DNA of 64,000 nucleotides from Microbacterium sp. cx-55 (GCF_021117345.1 NZ_CP088261.1:2604001-2668000), one strand, 5' to 3'. Shown: positions 52,699 to 62,265, counted from the first letter of the stretch. Program-made: numbers and translations. The notes: a model not told the origin generated them from the letters alone.

Positions 52699-53313
52699 TC
52701 AGTCCGCCGCGGCCGACTCCTCCGCGAGCGTCAGCACACGAGCGGCGGAGGCCGTCACGTGCGAGGTCGTGCGCGGATCGAGGAGGAGTGCGGATTGTCG
52801 CGCTGCCTCGACGCCGTCGACCCGGAGCTCGCCCTGGAGCAGCAGCACGAGCGATATGCCGACGAGGTCGGTCGGATCGTCGAGGGTTCGGAACGACAGG
52901 CGGGGCGGGGGCCCGGATGCGGCTGCGGTCAGCACGACCACGACGCTGGCGCCCGCGACCCGCAGCCGCGGACGCTGGAACACGATCGTGGGCGACCGCA
53001 CCGACAGCGCGCGGTCGCGCCCGAGGGCCGCGACGCGATCGACCGCGTCGCCGACGCTCACCTGCGGCCCGGACAGTCCGACGATGCGTTGGTGGGTACC
53101 GGCCGGGGCGAGGAGCGTGGCCCGCGGGCCCTTCAGCTCGACGAGCTGCAATTGCCAGCGCAGGTCGAGCCCGGGTGCGGTCTCGACGTGGATCTCGCGG
53201 ACGGTCCCCCGCCCGTCCTGCAGCGGCTGTCGCGGGAGCCCCCGGAAGGGGACGAGCCGCGGGAGGTCGTGAGAGCCCGCCGGGGAGCGGAGTTCAATGC
53301 CGTTCTCGGTCAT
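52699..53313 (-). CDS. HutD/Ves-like cupin protein, tentative
   Basis: 204 residues. The pattern LQDGRGTVREIHVE... LRWQLQLVELKGPR... GTHQRIVGLSG resembles HutD/Ves, small cupins often near histidine or ammonia genes. The usual WKNGGG is replaced by LQDGRG and the metal-binding His are not obvious, so it may be inactive or a distant relative. It lies between metY and the ammonium transporter terminator. Function not known. Confidence 0.55.
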   Translation of the reverse strand: MTENGIELRSPAGSHDLPRLVPFRGLPRQPLQDGRGTVREIHVETAPGLDLRWQLQLVELKGPRATLLAPAGTHQRIVGLSGPQVSVGDAVDRVAALGRDRALSVRSPTIVFQRPRLRVAGASVVVVLTAAASGPPPRLSFRTLDDPTDLVGISLVLLLQGELRVDGVEAARQSALLLDPRTTSHVTASAARVLTLAEESAAAD

Positions 53314-53342
53314 CGGAAGAGCGGGTTCCCTGTCGGAAGACA

Positions 53343-53380
53343 GAAGTGCGGGGCGGCGAATGGACGCCGCCCCGCACTTC
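53343..53380 (-). terminator. terminator after amt
   Basis: A perfect 16-bp stem (GAAGTGCGGGGCGGCG, 53343-53358, with 53365-53380) and six-base loop, 12 bases past the ammonium-transporter stop. No strong U-tract, but the stem is very stable. Confidence 0.85.
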
Positions 53381-53391
53381 GTGGTGTGGGA

Positions 53392-54660
53392 TCAGGCCTT
53401 GCTGTCGGCGAGGACGTAGCCCTCTTCGCCGTGCACGACCGTGTCGATGCCCGCGATCTCGTCTTCGTTCTTGACGCGGAAGCCGATGGTCTTCTCGATC
53501 GCGAAGCCGATGATGAAGGCGAGCACGAAGGAGTAGATCATCACGGAGAAGGCGGCGATCGCCTGCACCAGCAGCTGGGTGCCGTCACCACCGACGAAGA
53601 GGCCGGTGCCGTTGGCGAAGAAGCCGAGGTACAGCGTTCCGATCAGACCACCGACGAGGTGGATGCCGACGACGTCGAGCGAGTCGTCGAAGCCGATCTT
53701 GAACTTGAGCTCGATCGCCAGGGCGCAGACCGCACCGGCGATGAGGCCGAGCAGGATCGCCCAGATCGGGTGCAGCGAACCGCAGGCCGGGGTGATCGCG
53801 ACGAGACCCGCAACGGCACCGGATGCTGCGCCGACCGAGGTGGGCTTGCCGTCCTTGATCTTCTCGACGACGAGCCACGCCAGCAGAGCGGCCGCGGGAG
53901 CGGCGATCGTGTTGACGAACGCGAGTGCCGCGATGCCGTCGGCGGCGAGCTCGGAGCCCGCGTTGAAGCCGAACCAGCCGAACCACAGGAGGCCGGCGCC
54001 GAGGAGAACGAACGGCGGGTTGTGAGGGACGTGGACGCCCTTCTGGAAGCCGACGCGCTTGCCGAGGACGAGCGCGAGAGCCAGAGCTGCCGCACCGGCG
54101 TTGATGTGCACCGCGGTACCACCGGCGAAGTCGATCGCGCCGAGGCCGAACGCTTCCTGCAGACCGTGGGTGATCCAGCCGCCGTAGGCGAAGCTGCCGT
54201 CATCGGCGAGGCCGAAGTTGAAGACCCAGCTGGCGACCGGGAAGTACACGATCGTCGCCCAGAGCGCGGCGAAGATCATCCAGGAGCCGAACTTGGCACG
54301 GTCGGCGATGGCACCCGAGACCAGCGCGACGGTGATGATGGCGAACGTGGCCTGGAAGGCGACGAAGGCGAGCGGCGGGTAGGCAGAACCCTCCGGAGCC
54401 TCGAGCAGGCTGTTCAGGCCGAGGGCCGACCAGTCGATCTGCCAGGGGGCGATGGTGCCCTCTGCGCCGGGGAAGGCGATGGCGTAGCCGTAGAGAACCC
54501 ACAGCACGCCGATGAGGCCCAGCGCGCCGAAGCTCATCATCATCATGCTGATGACGCTCTTGGCCTTGACGAGGCCTCCGTAGAAGAAGGCGAGTCCGGG
54601 GGTCATCAGCAGCACGAGGGCTGCACAAATGAGTATGAAGGCGGTGTTTCCTTGGTCCAT
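53392..54660 (-). CDS. amt: ammonium transporter
   Basis: 422 residues with eleven predicted membrane helices. It conducts ammonium into the cell. Family features: FYGGLVKAKSVISMMMM, DFAGGTAVHINAG (pore His) and the second conserved His in DVVGIHLVGGL; the twin-His site is intact. I chose the ATG at 54660 (MDQGNTAF) over one 17 codons upstream, since family members begin here. No glnB/K gene follows it in the window. The upstream region has a GlnR-like site, implying nitrogen control. Confidence 0.95.
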   Translation of the reverse strand: MDQGNTAFILICAALVLLMTPGLAFFYGGLVKAKSVISMMMMSFGALGLIGVLWVLYGYAIAFPGAEGTIAPWQIDWSALGLNSLLEAPEGSAYPPLAFVAFQATFAIITVALVSGAIADRAKFGSWMIFAALWATIVYFPVASWVFNFGLADDGSFAYGGWITHGLQEAFGLGAIDFAGGTAVHINAGAAALALALVLGKRVGFQKGVHVPHNPPFVLLGAGLLWFGWFGFNAGSELAADGIAALAFVNTIAAPAAALLAWLVVEKIKDGKPTSVGAASGAVAGLVAITPACGSLHPIWAILLGLIAGAVCALAIELKFKIGFDDSLDVVGIHLVGGLIGTLYLGFFANGTGLFVGGDGTQLLVQAIAAFSVMIYSFVLAFIIGFAIEKTIGFRVKNEDEIAGIDTVVHGEEGYVLADSKA

Positions 54661-54749
54661 CTCGAAGAGACCTCTCTGCAGGGACGCAGGGCGTAGCGTC
54701 GGGTAGCCCACAGCTTGTCGCGCGTTCGTTTCACCGCGCGGGTCGTTGT

Positions 54750-54765
54750 GTTACCTGCAGGTTTC
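54750..54765 (-). promoter_or_regulatory. GlnR-like half box upstream of amt
   Basis: On the minus strand the sequence reads GAAAC-CTGCAG-GTAAC, matching two adjacent elements of the GlnR box (GTnAC-n6-GAAAC-n6-GTnAC). The outer elements are not convincing. It lies 90 bases before the amt start. Nitrogen regulation is plausible but needs a GlnR homologue in the genome. Confidence 0.4.
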
Positions 54766-55006
54766 GAGAGGCCCCCTTCGTGTAAACAACAGATTGCGGG
54801 GCCCGTGGAAGGTGCCGGGCGTCTCCGGTGAGGGTGCCCGGTCGGGCCCCGATCGCCCGCGGCGACGGCAAGGCACCCGCATACCACTGCGCCCGCCCCG
54901 GGGTGTGCGGCAGGGCGGGCTCGCGCGGGCAGGATACGGTCGGCTCATCGCGAGGGCGCGGTCGGAATCCTCCGGCCGCGACTCCCCGATCGAGGGGGGC
55001 AGGCTC

Positions 55007-56635
55007 ATGCCGTTGTTCGAACTGGAGGCCAGTCGCAGCGGGCGGCGGCGTGTGTTCTTACGCGCGCAGCTGCCGTTCCTCCTCGGCGCCCTCTTCCTCG
55101 CGCTCGTCACGTGGTTCGCGCTCCCGGATGACGCTCTGTCGCCGCTCATGGTCGGCGGCTACGTCCTCGCGTTCGCCGCGTCGGTCGCAGCGCTCTGGGT
55201 GCCGTGGGAGCAGTTCGCCCGGCCGTGGATGATGTCGGTCGCCGTCATCGACATGGCCGCCGTCGCCCTCATCCGCGCAGAGCTCCTCCCCGACCTCCCC
55301 GCGGTGACGATGCTCGCCGTCTTCCCGATCTTCTGGCTCGCCTACGGATTCCCCTGGTACGGGATCGTTGTCGCGGTGCTGGGCGCCGTGTTCATGACCT
55401 CGTTCGGCTTCTTCGTGGGCAACACCTGGCCGACGACCCCGATCGAGTGGGCACGCCTGATCACCCTTCCGGTCCTCATCGTCGGGGTCGCGGTCGTGGT
55501 GTACATCGCGGCACGGCATCTGCGGCGAAACTCCGCGCGGGTCAGAGCAGCCCAGCACGATCAGGAGATCGCCCTGCGGGCCGCGCAGGATGCCGAAGCC
55601 CTCGCACTCAGCATTCTGAACACGGTGTCCGCCGGCGTCGCGTTCTACGACGCCGACGGGCGGCTCGATGTCGCCAACGAACTCGCGCACCGGATGGTGG
55701 GGATGGTCGGGTTCCGACTCGACGAACCGCCGTATGCCGGAGACAACGTGCTCGCCGCCGACCGGCGGAGCGAGATTCCCTACGCGGACCAGATCATTCC
55801 GCGTGCGCTCCGGGGTGAGACGATCGAGGACCACGTCGAGTGGCTCGGCCCACCCGATGCGCAGGTCGCCATCATGGCGTCGGCCAGACGGGTGTACCGC
55901 GACGATGGCGAAGTGCTCGGAACGGTCGTCGTCGCCTACGACGTCACCGAACTGGCCGATGCGATCGAGGTACGCGAACAGTTCCTGCGTACGGTGTCGC
56001 ACGAGCTGCGCACCCCGATGACGTCGATCACCGGGTTCCTCGACCTCATCGATGAAGCCGTGAGCCCCGAGAACGAGCGGCTGCACGGGTACATCCAGAT
56101 CGTGACGCGCAAGACCGACGACCTCGTCGACCGGATCGGCGAGCTGCTGGCGGCGAACGACGACGAACGCCCGCTGGCGCGGAGCGACGTCGACCTCGTG
56201 CCGGCGATCCTTCGAGCGGTTGACGACACCCGCACGGCGGCGTCGCGGCGCGGGATGACCGTCGCGCTGGATGCTCCGGCCACGCTCGCCGCGCGGGTCG
56301 ATCTCCCCCGCCTGACCGACGCGGTCACGGAGCTGCTGACGAACGCGGTGAAGTTCGGCGACGACGGCACGGCGATCACGGTCCGCGTCGGGCGCGTCGA
56401 CGACCGCATCACCGTCGCGGTGACCAACCGCGGAGTCGGCATCACGCACGCCGAGCAGCGCAGGATCTTCGACCGCTTCTACCGCACCGCATCTGCGCGC
56501 TCGCGTGCCGTGCAGGGATTCGGGCTGGGACTCACCAACGCTCGCGAGGTGGTCGCGGCGCACGGCGGGCACATCCTGATCGACAGCGTTCCGGATGCGG
56601 CAACCACGTTCACGATCGACATCCCGACGGGCTGA
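55007..56635 (+). CDS. orphan membrane sensor histidine kinase
   Basis: 542 residues: six N-terminal membrane helices (about 20-175), a PAS domain (about 190-325), then HisKA with the phosphorylated His in VSHELRTPMTSITGFLDL and an HATPase domain with N-box ELLTNAVKFGDDG and G-box GFGLGLTNAREVVAAHGG. It senses an unknown signal and phosphorylates a response regulator, but none is adjacent. The ATG at 55007 (MPLFELEA) gives a sensible start; upstream frame to 54746 is low-complexity leader. The 346-bp gap before it holds the amt promoter and a GC-rich region with no gene visible. Confidence 0.9.
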   Translation: MPLFELEASRSGRRRVFLRAQLPFLLGALFLALVTWFALPDDALSPLMVGGYVLAFAASVAALWVPWEQFARPWMMSVAVIDMAAVALIRAELLPDLPAVTMLAVFPIFWLAYGFPWYGIVVAVLGAVFMTSFGFFVGNTWPTTPIEWARLITLPVLIVGVAVVVYIAARHLRRNSARVRAAQHDQEIALRAAQDAEALALSILNTVSAGVAFYDADGRLDVANELAHRMVGMVGFRLDEPPYAGDNVLAADRRSEIPYADQIIPRALRGETIEDHVEWLGPPDAQVAIMASARRVYRDDGEVLGTVVVAYDVTELADAIEVREQFLRTVSHELRTPMTSITGFLDLIDEAVSPENERLHGYIQIVTRKTDDLVDRIGELLAANDDERPLARSDVDLVPAILRAVDDTRTAASRRGMTVALDAPATLAARVDLPRLTDAVTELLTNAVKFGDDGTAITVRVGRVDDRITVAVTNRGVGITHAEQRRIFDRFYRTASARSRAVQGFGLGLTNAREVVAAHGGHILIDSVPDAATTFTIDIPTG

Positions 56636-56671
56636 GCGCGGAGCCGACGCGCGTGAGGCGCGAGCCCCGCG

Positions 56672-57343
56672 TCAGGGCTGGAGGCGCTCCGCGTCCCAAC
56701 CGCCCGCGGCGGAGCGCCGGTACGACAGGCGCCGATGCATCCGGTCACGGCTGCCGTGCCAGAACTCGACGGTCTCGGGAACCAGGCGGTAGGCGACCCA
56801 GCTGGCGGGGCGCGGGACCGCGTCGCCGTAGCGATCGAGGAGGTCGTTCGCCGACTCGATCAGTCCCGCGAGGGTGGACTCCGGGCCGGCCGGGAAGGGC
56901 GCCGACTGGTGAGCGACCGCGGTGGCCGCGCGGGACTTCGGCGAACGGTCGGCGAAGAGCGCGTCGGATTCCGCATCCGTCATCCGTTCGACCGCGCCCT
57001 CGAACCGCAGCTGTTGCATCGTCTCGCGCCAGTACGCCTGCAGCGCCGCACGCGGATTCTCGGCGAGGTGGGCACCCTTGCGGCTCTCGGTCGAGGAGCC
57101 GAACACGACGCCCCGCTCGTCGAGCCGTTTGACGTCGACCGTGCGCGCCGACACGCTCCCTTCGGCGGATGCGGTCGCGAGCGTCATCGACAACGGCTCG
57201 CTCACCGCACGTTCATCGGCGAGCCGCAGCCACTCCTTCGCGAGCACCAGGGGGTCGGCGGGAGGGCGATCGAACTCCGGGAGCACGAGGCCGGCGTCGC
57301 CGGAGAGCGGAATGCGTGCGGGGTTCGGCGCGGGATCGGTCAC
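56672..57343 (-). CDS. pdxH: pyridoxamine 5'-phosphate oxidase
   Basis: 223 residues. It oxidises PNP or PMP to pyridoxal 5'-phosphate with FMN and O2. The substrate and FMN motifs MTLATASAEGSVSARTVDVKRLDE, FGSSTESRKGAHLAENPRAAL and C-terminal RDRMHRRLSYRRS are intact. Size and sequence match bacterial PdxH. Confidence 0.95.
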   Translation of the reverse strand: MTDPAPNPARIPLSGDAGLVLPEFDRPPADPLVLAKEWLRLADERAVSEPLSMTLATASAEGSVSARTVDVKRLDERGVVFGSSTESRKGAHLAENPRAALQAYWRETMQQLRFEGAVERMTDAESDALFADRSPKSRAATAVAHQSAPFPAGPESTLAGLIESANDLLDRYGDAVPRPASWVAYRLVPETVEFWHGSRDRMHRRLSYRRSAAGGWDAERLQP

Positions 57344-57365
57344 GTCGCGACCCTACCCGCGCGCG

Positions 57366-57647
57366 TCACGACGCGTCGGCCGGGGCGCTCGCGTCGGTGC
57401 CCGGCAGGCGCTCGTCGGTGCCGACCGTGTCGGGGATGCCGGGAATGTCGGCCTCGGAGTGCTCCGCCTCATCCGTCGCCGCGGCCGCATCCTTCGCCGC
57501 CTCGACATCGGCCGCGCCGGGTGAGACGGCACTGCCGTCGCCGTCGGCAGCAGCGGTCTTCACCTCGTCGCTGACCGCGTCGGTGGGCGGGGCGTCGTCG
57601 TGCGTCGCGTCGTCGGCGTCGCGCGTGCGGGGCAGGTTGTCGCTCAT
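57366..57647 (-). CDS. acidic Ala-rich hypothetical protein
   Basis: 93 residues, very rich in Asp, Ala and Glu, with no Cys and no hydrophobic segment; probably disordered. It starts MSDNLPRTRDADDA. The composition is typical of small actinobacterial proteins of unknown function. The GAGCTTCCC before the ATG (minus strand, GGAAGCTCC) is a partial Shine-Dalgarno. Confidence 0.6.
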   Translation of the reverse strand: MSDNLPRTRDADDATHDDAPPTDAVSDEVKTAAADGDGSAVSPGAADVEAAKDAAAATDEAEHSEADIPGIPDTVGTDERLPGTDASAPADAS

Positions 57648-57691
57648 GGGAAGCTCCTTCGTCGTGCGTCGGATGCGGCGGCCCGCGCCAG

Positions 57692-57979
57692 TCAGCGCCA
57701 GGGCAGGTTGAGGTCGCCGGGGTCGACATCGACGTCGCCGACGTCATCGGGTCCGCCCGTTCCGGGCTCGACCTTCACATCGTCCTCGTCGATGTCGGGA
57801 TCGTTCTGCGCGGCGGGGCTGCCCTCGGCCTGCTTCTGCGCGGTCTCGGATTCGCTGGCCGGGCTGTATGCCATGTCTTTCCGGAGCGACTCCTCCTCCG
57901 AGAGCCCTTGCGCCGGGGGCGCGGGCGGCAGCTCGTCGTTCTCTCCGGCGGCGATGCGGGTGCGATCTTCAGCGTTCAT
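57692..57979 (-). CDS. second acidic small hypothetical protein
   Basis: 95 residues, hydrophilic and acidic toward the C-terminus (DIDEDDVKVEPGTGG and DVDVDPGDLNLPW). No domain recognised. It lies 44 bases upstream of the similarly acidic 93-residue gene, so they may be a co-transcribed pair. It resembles other small Microbacteriaceae proteins in composition only. Confidence 0.6.
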   Translation of the reverse strand: MNAEDRTRIAAGENDELPPAPPAQGLSEEESLRKDMAYSPASESETAQKQAEGSPAAQNDPDIDEDDVKVEPGTGGPDDVGDVDVDPGDLNLPWR

Positions 57980-58048
57980 GCGCCCGACGCTAGGCCGTGC
58001 CGGACGCGCGAAGGCACCCTTGACAGCGCCCGCATCCGCGCCGTCGAC

Positions 58049-59755
58049 TCAGGCGGACGCGCGCAGCCGCTCGCGCACCTCGCGGCGCTGCACCTTGCCG
58101 ATGAGCGAACGCGGAAGGTCGTCCATCGCCTCGATGCGCCGCGGCACCTTGTAGGCGGCGAGGCGGGTGCGGCAGTAGTCGCGGAGCGCATCCGCATCCA
58201 GGTCCACCCCGTCCCGCAGCACGACGGCCGCCGCGACCTGCTCGGCACCGTCGGGTCGGGAGACGGCCACCACGGCCGCCGCGGTCACGTCCGGATGCGA
58301 CTCGAGCACGCTCTCCACCTCCGAGGGCGCGACGTTGAAGCCGCCCGTGATGATGAGCTCCTTCAACCGGTCGACGATCGTGACGAATCCATCGGTGGAG
58401 ACCGACGCGATGTCGCCCGTGCGCAGCCATCCGTCGGGGAGGAGAGTCGCCGACGTCTCCGCCGGCCGCCGCCAGTACCCCTGGAACACCTGCGGACCGC
58501 GGATGAGGAGTTCCCCGGCCTCCCCCGGCGCCCGATCGACCGTGGGGTCATCGGGGTCGACGACGCGGATCTCGGTGCTCGGGAACGGCACCCCGACGGT
58601 GCCGGGGCGGCGCGAGGGTCCGATCGGGTTGCCGAGGGCGACCGGGGACGTCTCCGTCATGCCGTAGCCCTCGACGAGCAGCCCGCCGCTGGCGTGCTCC
58701 CACTTGGCCACCGTCGCGATCGGGAGGCTCATCGCCCCGGAGATCGCGAAGCGCACGGTCGACAGGTCGATGGTGTTGCGGGATGCCGCACGGGCGAGCT
58801 GGTCGTAGATCGGCGGCACGGCGGGGAGGAAGGTCGGCGGGCTGTGGCGCGCCGCATCCGCCACCAGGCCGACATCGAACTTCGGGAACAGCACGAGTCG
58901 CGCACCGATGCTCATGGCGAACGTCAGGCAGAGCGTCATTCCGTAGGCGTGGAAGAGCGGGAGCACGCCGTAGAAGACCTCGTCGCCCTCGCGCAGCCCC
59001 GGCACCCACGCGCGGCCCTGCTCGGCGTTCGCGCGCAGGTTGCCGTGGGTGAGGATCGCGCCCTTCGGGGATCCCGTGGTGCCGCTCGTGTACTGCAGCA
59101 GCGCGATGTCGCGGACGGCCGGACGCGGATGCCGGCGCGACAACCGTCGGGACTGCACGAGCCGAGCCCACTCGAGCGGACGGCGGGCGGTCGGCTTCTG
59201 CGTGAGCTGCGCCCGAGCCGTGCGCGCCTTCGGAATCGGGAGGCGGAGTGCGAGGCGCTTGCCGAGCGGCAGCTCGGTGGTCAAGTCGACGCTGATCGTC
59301 TTCTCGAGCTGCAGGTCGGCCGGGAAAGCAGCCACGGTGTCGTAAATCTTGTCCCACACGATCGCGAAGCGCGCCTCGTGGTCCTCGAACTGGTGGCGCA
59401 GCTCGCGGGCGGTGTACAGCGGGTTGTGTTCGACGACGATCGCCCCGAGGCGCAGGATCGCGTAGAAGGCGACGACGTGCTGCGGGCAGTTCGGCAGCAC
59501 GAGGGCGACGCGGTCACCGGCCGTGACGCCGAGACGCCGAAGCCCCTCCGCGGCGCGGTCGATCTGCTCGCCGAGCTCCCGATACGTCGTCACCGCGCCG
59601 AAGAACTCGAGCGCGGGCTTGCGCCCGTAGAGCCGGACGCTGGCGTCGATCATGTCGACCAGCGACTCGGTCGGATCCTCGATCGTTTCCGGGACGCCGG
59701 GCGCGTAGGCCTTCAGCCACGGCTTGGATGCGTAGGGGTTCGACTCGGAGTTCAT
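58049..59755 (-). CDS. long-chain acyl-CoA synthetase-like AMP-binding enzyme
   Basis: 568 residues, ANL superfamily (FadD-like). It activates a fatty or aromatic acid through an acyl-adenylate to its CoA ester. Signature YTSGTTGSPKGAILTHGN (P-loop), EGYGMTETSP and GWLRTGDIASV..DRLKELIITGG, and the C-terminal catalytic Lys in IGKVQRREVRER are present. I chose the ATG at 59755 (MNSESNPYAS). It is divergent from an LLM oxidoreductase; the chain-length preference is unknown. Confidence 0.93.
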   Translation of the reverse strand: MNSESNPYASKPWLKAYAPGVPETIEDPTESLVDMIDASVRLYGRKPALEFFGAVTTYRELGEQIDRAAEGLRRLGVTAGDRVALVLPNCPQHVVAFYAILRLGAIVVEHNPLYTARELRHQFEDHEARFAIVWDKIYDTVAAFPADLQLEKTISVDLTTELPLGKRLALRLPIPKARTARAQLTQKPTARRPLEWARLVQSRRLSRRHPRPAVRDIALLQYTSGTTGSPKGAILTHGNLRANAEQGRAWVPGLREGDEVFYGVLPLFHAYGMTLCLTFAMSIGARLVLFPKFDVGLVADAARHSPPTFLPAVPPIYDQLARAASRNTIDLSTVRFAISGAMSLPIATVAKWEHASGGLLVEGYGMTETSPVALGNPIGPSRRPGTVGVPFPSTEIRVVDPDDPTVDRAPGEAGELLIRGPQVFQGYWRRPAETSATLLPDGWLRTGDIASVSTDGFVTIVDRLKELIITGGFNVAPSEVESVLESHPDVTAAAVVAVSRPDGAEQVAAAVVLRDGVDLDADALRDYCRTRLAAYKVPRRIEAMDDLPRSLIGKVQRREVRERLRASA

Positions 59756-59879
59756 GCCCCCATCCTCGCCGTCGACAGATGCATGCTCGGGCATATTGAC
59801 AGATCGCGGGTCATCCCGAAGAGGGCGCCGCGATGGCAAGCCCCGGGACGGATCGCCGTGCGCATGCGAGGGTGGGTCC

Positions 59880-60758
59880 ATGCGACGCATCGGTGCGATC
59901 TTCACCCCGTACTTTCCACCCGAGGCCCTGCGCGATGCCGCCGAAGCCGCCGACCAGGCCGGGGTTCCCGAGCTCTGGTTGTGGGAGGACTGCTTCCGAG
60001 AGTCGGCGTTCGCGGCCGCATCCGCGGTCCTCGCGTGGACGACGAGCCTACGGGTCGGCATCGGAGTCGCCCCGATGCCGCTGCGAAACGTCGCACTCAC
60101 CGCCATGGAGATCGCCACCGTCGAGCGGCTCTTCCCGGGGCGGATCATTCCGGGCGTCGGGCACGGCGTGCTTCCGTGGATGGCGCAGGTCGGCGCCCGC
60201 GCGGCGTCGCCGCTCACGCTCATGCGCGAGTACGTGCCCGCGCTCCGGTCGCTGCTCGCCGGCGAAAAGGTGCAGACGGCGGGCCGATACGTCACTCTCG
60301 ACGACGTGCGGCTGGACTGGCCGCCGCGGGTCGCCCCCCGCGTGCTGGTCGCCGGCGAAGGCCCGAAGACCGTGCGTCTCACCGGCGAGGTCGGCGACGG
60401 CACGATCCTCCCGGGCGGCAGCACCCCCGAACGGGTGACGCGCACGCTCGCCCTCGCGCAGGAGGGCCGCGCGTCCGCCGGGCGGGATGCCGCGCACGAG
60501 CTCGTCGTCTTCGTCCGCGCCGCGTTCGGCGGTGACGATGCGCGCGAGGCGCTCCGCACCGAGATCGCCGCGGAAGCCGGCGAGGTCGATGACGCCCTGA
60601 TGATCAGCGGAGACGCGGATGCGGTCGCCGCGGGCATCGAACCCTTCTACGCGGCCGGCGCGACATCGGTCATCCTGCAGCCGATCTTCGCCGAGACAGA
60701 CCTTCCCGGGTTCATGACGAACGCAGGGTCGGTGGCACGCCTCCTCGGGAGTTCGTGA
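59880..60758 (+). CDS. LLM-class flavin/F420-dependent oxidoreductase
   Basis: 292 residues, bacterial-luciferase-like TIM barrel: starts MRRIGAIFTPYFPPEA, with the barrel motifs ELWLWEDCF, GIGVAPMPLRN and GVGHGVLPWMAQVGARAASPLTLMREY. Many of these use reduced F420 instead of FMNH2; the cofE gene at 43287 makes F420 use possible. The ATG at 59880 is preceded by GAGGGTGG. It is divergent from the acyl-CoA synthetase, with 124 bases between. Confidence 0.88.
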   Translation: MRRIGAIFTPYFPPEALRDAAEAADQAGVPELWLWEDCFRESAFAAASAVLAWTTSLRVGIGVAPMPLRNVALTAMEIATVERLFPGRIIPGVGHGVLPWMAQVGARAASPLTLMREYVPALRSLLAGEKVQTAGRYVTLDDVRLDWPPRVAPRVLVAGEGPKTVRLTGEVGDGTILPGGSTPERVTRTLALAQEGRASAGRDAAHELVVFVRAAFGGDDAREALRTEIAAEAGEVDDALMISGDADAVAAGIEPFYAAGATSVILQPIFAETDLPGFMTNAGSVARLLGSS

Positions 60759-60869
60759 GTCGCCGCCGCCGGAGCTGACCGCGGCGACCGGCCGTCGCGG
60801 AGACGCCGCCATCCGTCCGTCTGACCCGTAGTGCATGATGGGGTCAGCGTGACGGACGGGGGCCCGGGG

Positions 60870-62255
60870 ATGACCACGCAAGACCGTACGTCGGACGGCT
60901 TCTCCGACCTGGCGCAGTGGATGGACGCGGAGGCGGATCCCGCCGCCGAATCGCCGGAAGACGCACGGCGGCGACGCCGTCGGCGGCGAACGGTGTGGAT
61001 CGTCGCACTCGTTCTCGTCGCTATCGTGGTCGGGGTTCCCGGCGGCTACGTCGCGTGGGCGCTGAATGCTCCGCTGCCCCCGCCCACCGGGTCCGCGCAG
61101 GCACCGGCGGTGCCGGTCGGCGGGGCCGTGACCCTCGCCCTCCCGTCCGACGGGGCATCGGCGATCAGTGTCTCCGGCGCGGAGGCTTATCTCGGACCGG
61201 ACGCGAGCGGCATCTGGGCGACGAGCGGCACGGATGAGGCCCGCCCGATCGGCAGCATCAGCAAGCTCATCACGGCGCTCGTCGTTCTCGACGCGAAGCC
61301 GCTGGCGAGCGCGGAAGACCCCGGACCCACGCTGACGTTCGACGAGGCCGACAACGATCTGTACGACAAGTACTACGTCATGGGCGCCACGATCGCCGCG
61401 ATGCCGACCGGCAGCGCGATGTCGCAGCACGACGCCCTCGCGACCATGCTGCTGCCGTCGGCCAGCAACTACGCCGAGGCGGTGTCGACCTGGGCCTTCG
61501 GTTCGCAGGGCGCGTTCGTGAGCGCGACGAGGCGATGGCTCGCCGAGAACGGCATGACCGGCACGACGATCGTCGAACCCACCGGCATCAATCCGCGCAA
61601 CAGCAGCACCAAGACCGATCTGCTCACGCTCGGCCGGCTCGCCGCCGCGCAGCCGGTGATCGCCCAGCTGGCGGCGACGAACTCGCTGACCGTTCCGGGC
61701 GCGGGGGTTCTGCACAACACGAATGACCTGCTGGGCGAGTCCGGAATCACCGGCTTGAAGACGGGGAACCTCGGCGAGAACAGCTACAACCTGCTCTACA
61801 CCGCAACGCTCGATGCCGGGCCGGCAGGGCCACTCAGCGTCACGGGCGTGTCGCTCGGCGGGTTCTCGCACGACTCGGTGAACGCCGGCGTGCTCGCGCT
61901 GCTCGCCAGCATCCGCGGAGGATTCCACGATGTGACGGTGGCGACGGCCGGGCAGCGGATCGGTACGGTGCGCACCGAGTGGGGCGCGACGGCGGCGATC
62001 GTGATCGACGAAGACCGCTCGCTCTACACGTGGTCCGATACCCCCATCACCGTCTCGCTCCGCATCCCGGCCCTCGACGCACCGGGAGCCGCGGGGCCCG
62101 TGCTCATCGCCCCCGAGGACGGCGCCGTGATCGGAACGATCACGTGGACGGCCGGGCCGAACACGGTCGAGTCGGATGTGCGAATCGAGGGCACGATCGA
62201 GCAGCCGTCGGAGTGGTGGCGGCTCACTCACCCCGGCCAGCTCGGCAACGGGTAA
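60870..62255 (+). CDS. D-alanyl-D-alanine carboxypeptidase
   Basis: 461 residues, serine peptidase S11 family. It removes the terminal D-Ala of peptidoglycan stem peptides. Catalytic motifs: SxxK as SISK (in IGSISKLITALV), SxN as SASN (LLPSASNYAEA), and KTG in LKTGNLGE. A single membrane helix (about residues 40-65) follows RRRRRRRRT, so the enzyme is anchored and acts outside. The start is uncertain: an ATG at 60870 is used here; a GTG at 60849 would add seven residues. Confidence 0.92.
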   Translation: MTTQDRTSDGFSDLAQWMDAEADPAAESPEDARRRRRRRRTVWIVALVLVAIVVGVPGGYVAWALNAPLPPPTGSAQAPAVPVGGAVTLALPSDGASAISVSGAEAYLGPDASGIWATSGTDEARPIGSISKLITALVVLDAKPLASAEDPGPTLTFDEADNDLYDKYYVMGATIAAMPTGSAMSQHDALATMLLPSASNYAEAVSTWAFGSQGAFVSATRRWLAENGMTGTTIVEPTGINPRNSSTKTDLLTLGRLAAAQPVIAQLAATNSLTVPGAGVLHNTNDLLGESGITGLKTGNLGENSYNLLYTATLDAGPAGPLSVTGVSLGGFSHDSVNAGVLALLASIRGGFHDVTVATAGQRIGTVRTEWGATAAIVIDEDRSLYTWSDTPITVSLRIPALDAPGAAGPVLIAPEDGAVIGTITWTAGPNTVESDVRIEGTIEQPSEWWRLTHPGQLGNG

Positions 62256-62265
62256 CGCCCGCGCG

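Noticed and set aside
52596..52700. SAM riboswitch upstream of metY
   Set aside because: The leader is too short and shows no SAM-I, SAM-II or SAM-IV core motif.
60048..62231. 727-codon minus-strand frame
   Set aside because: Antisense of the LLM oxidoreductase and the carboxypeptidase; no family resemblance.
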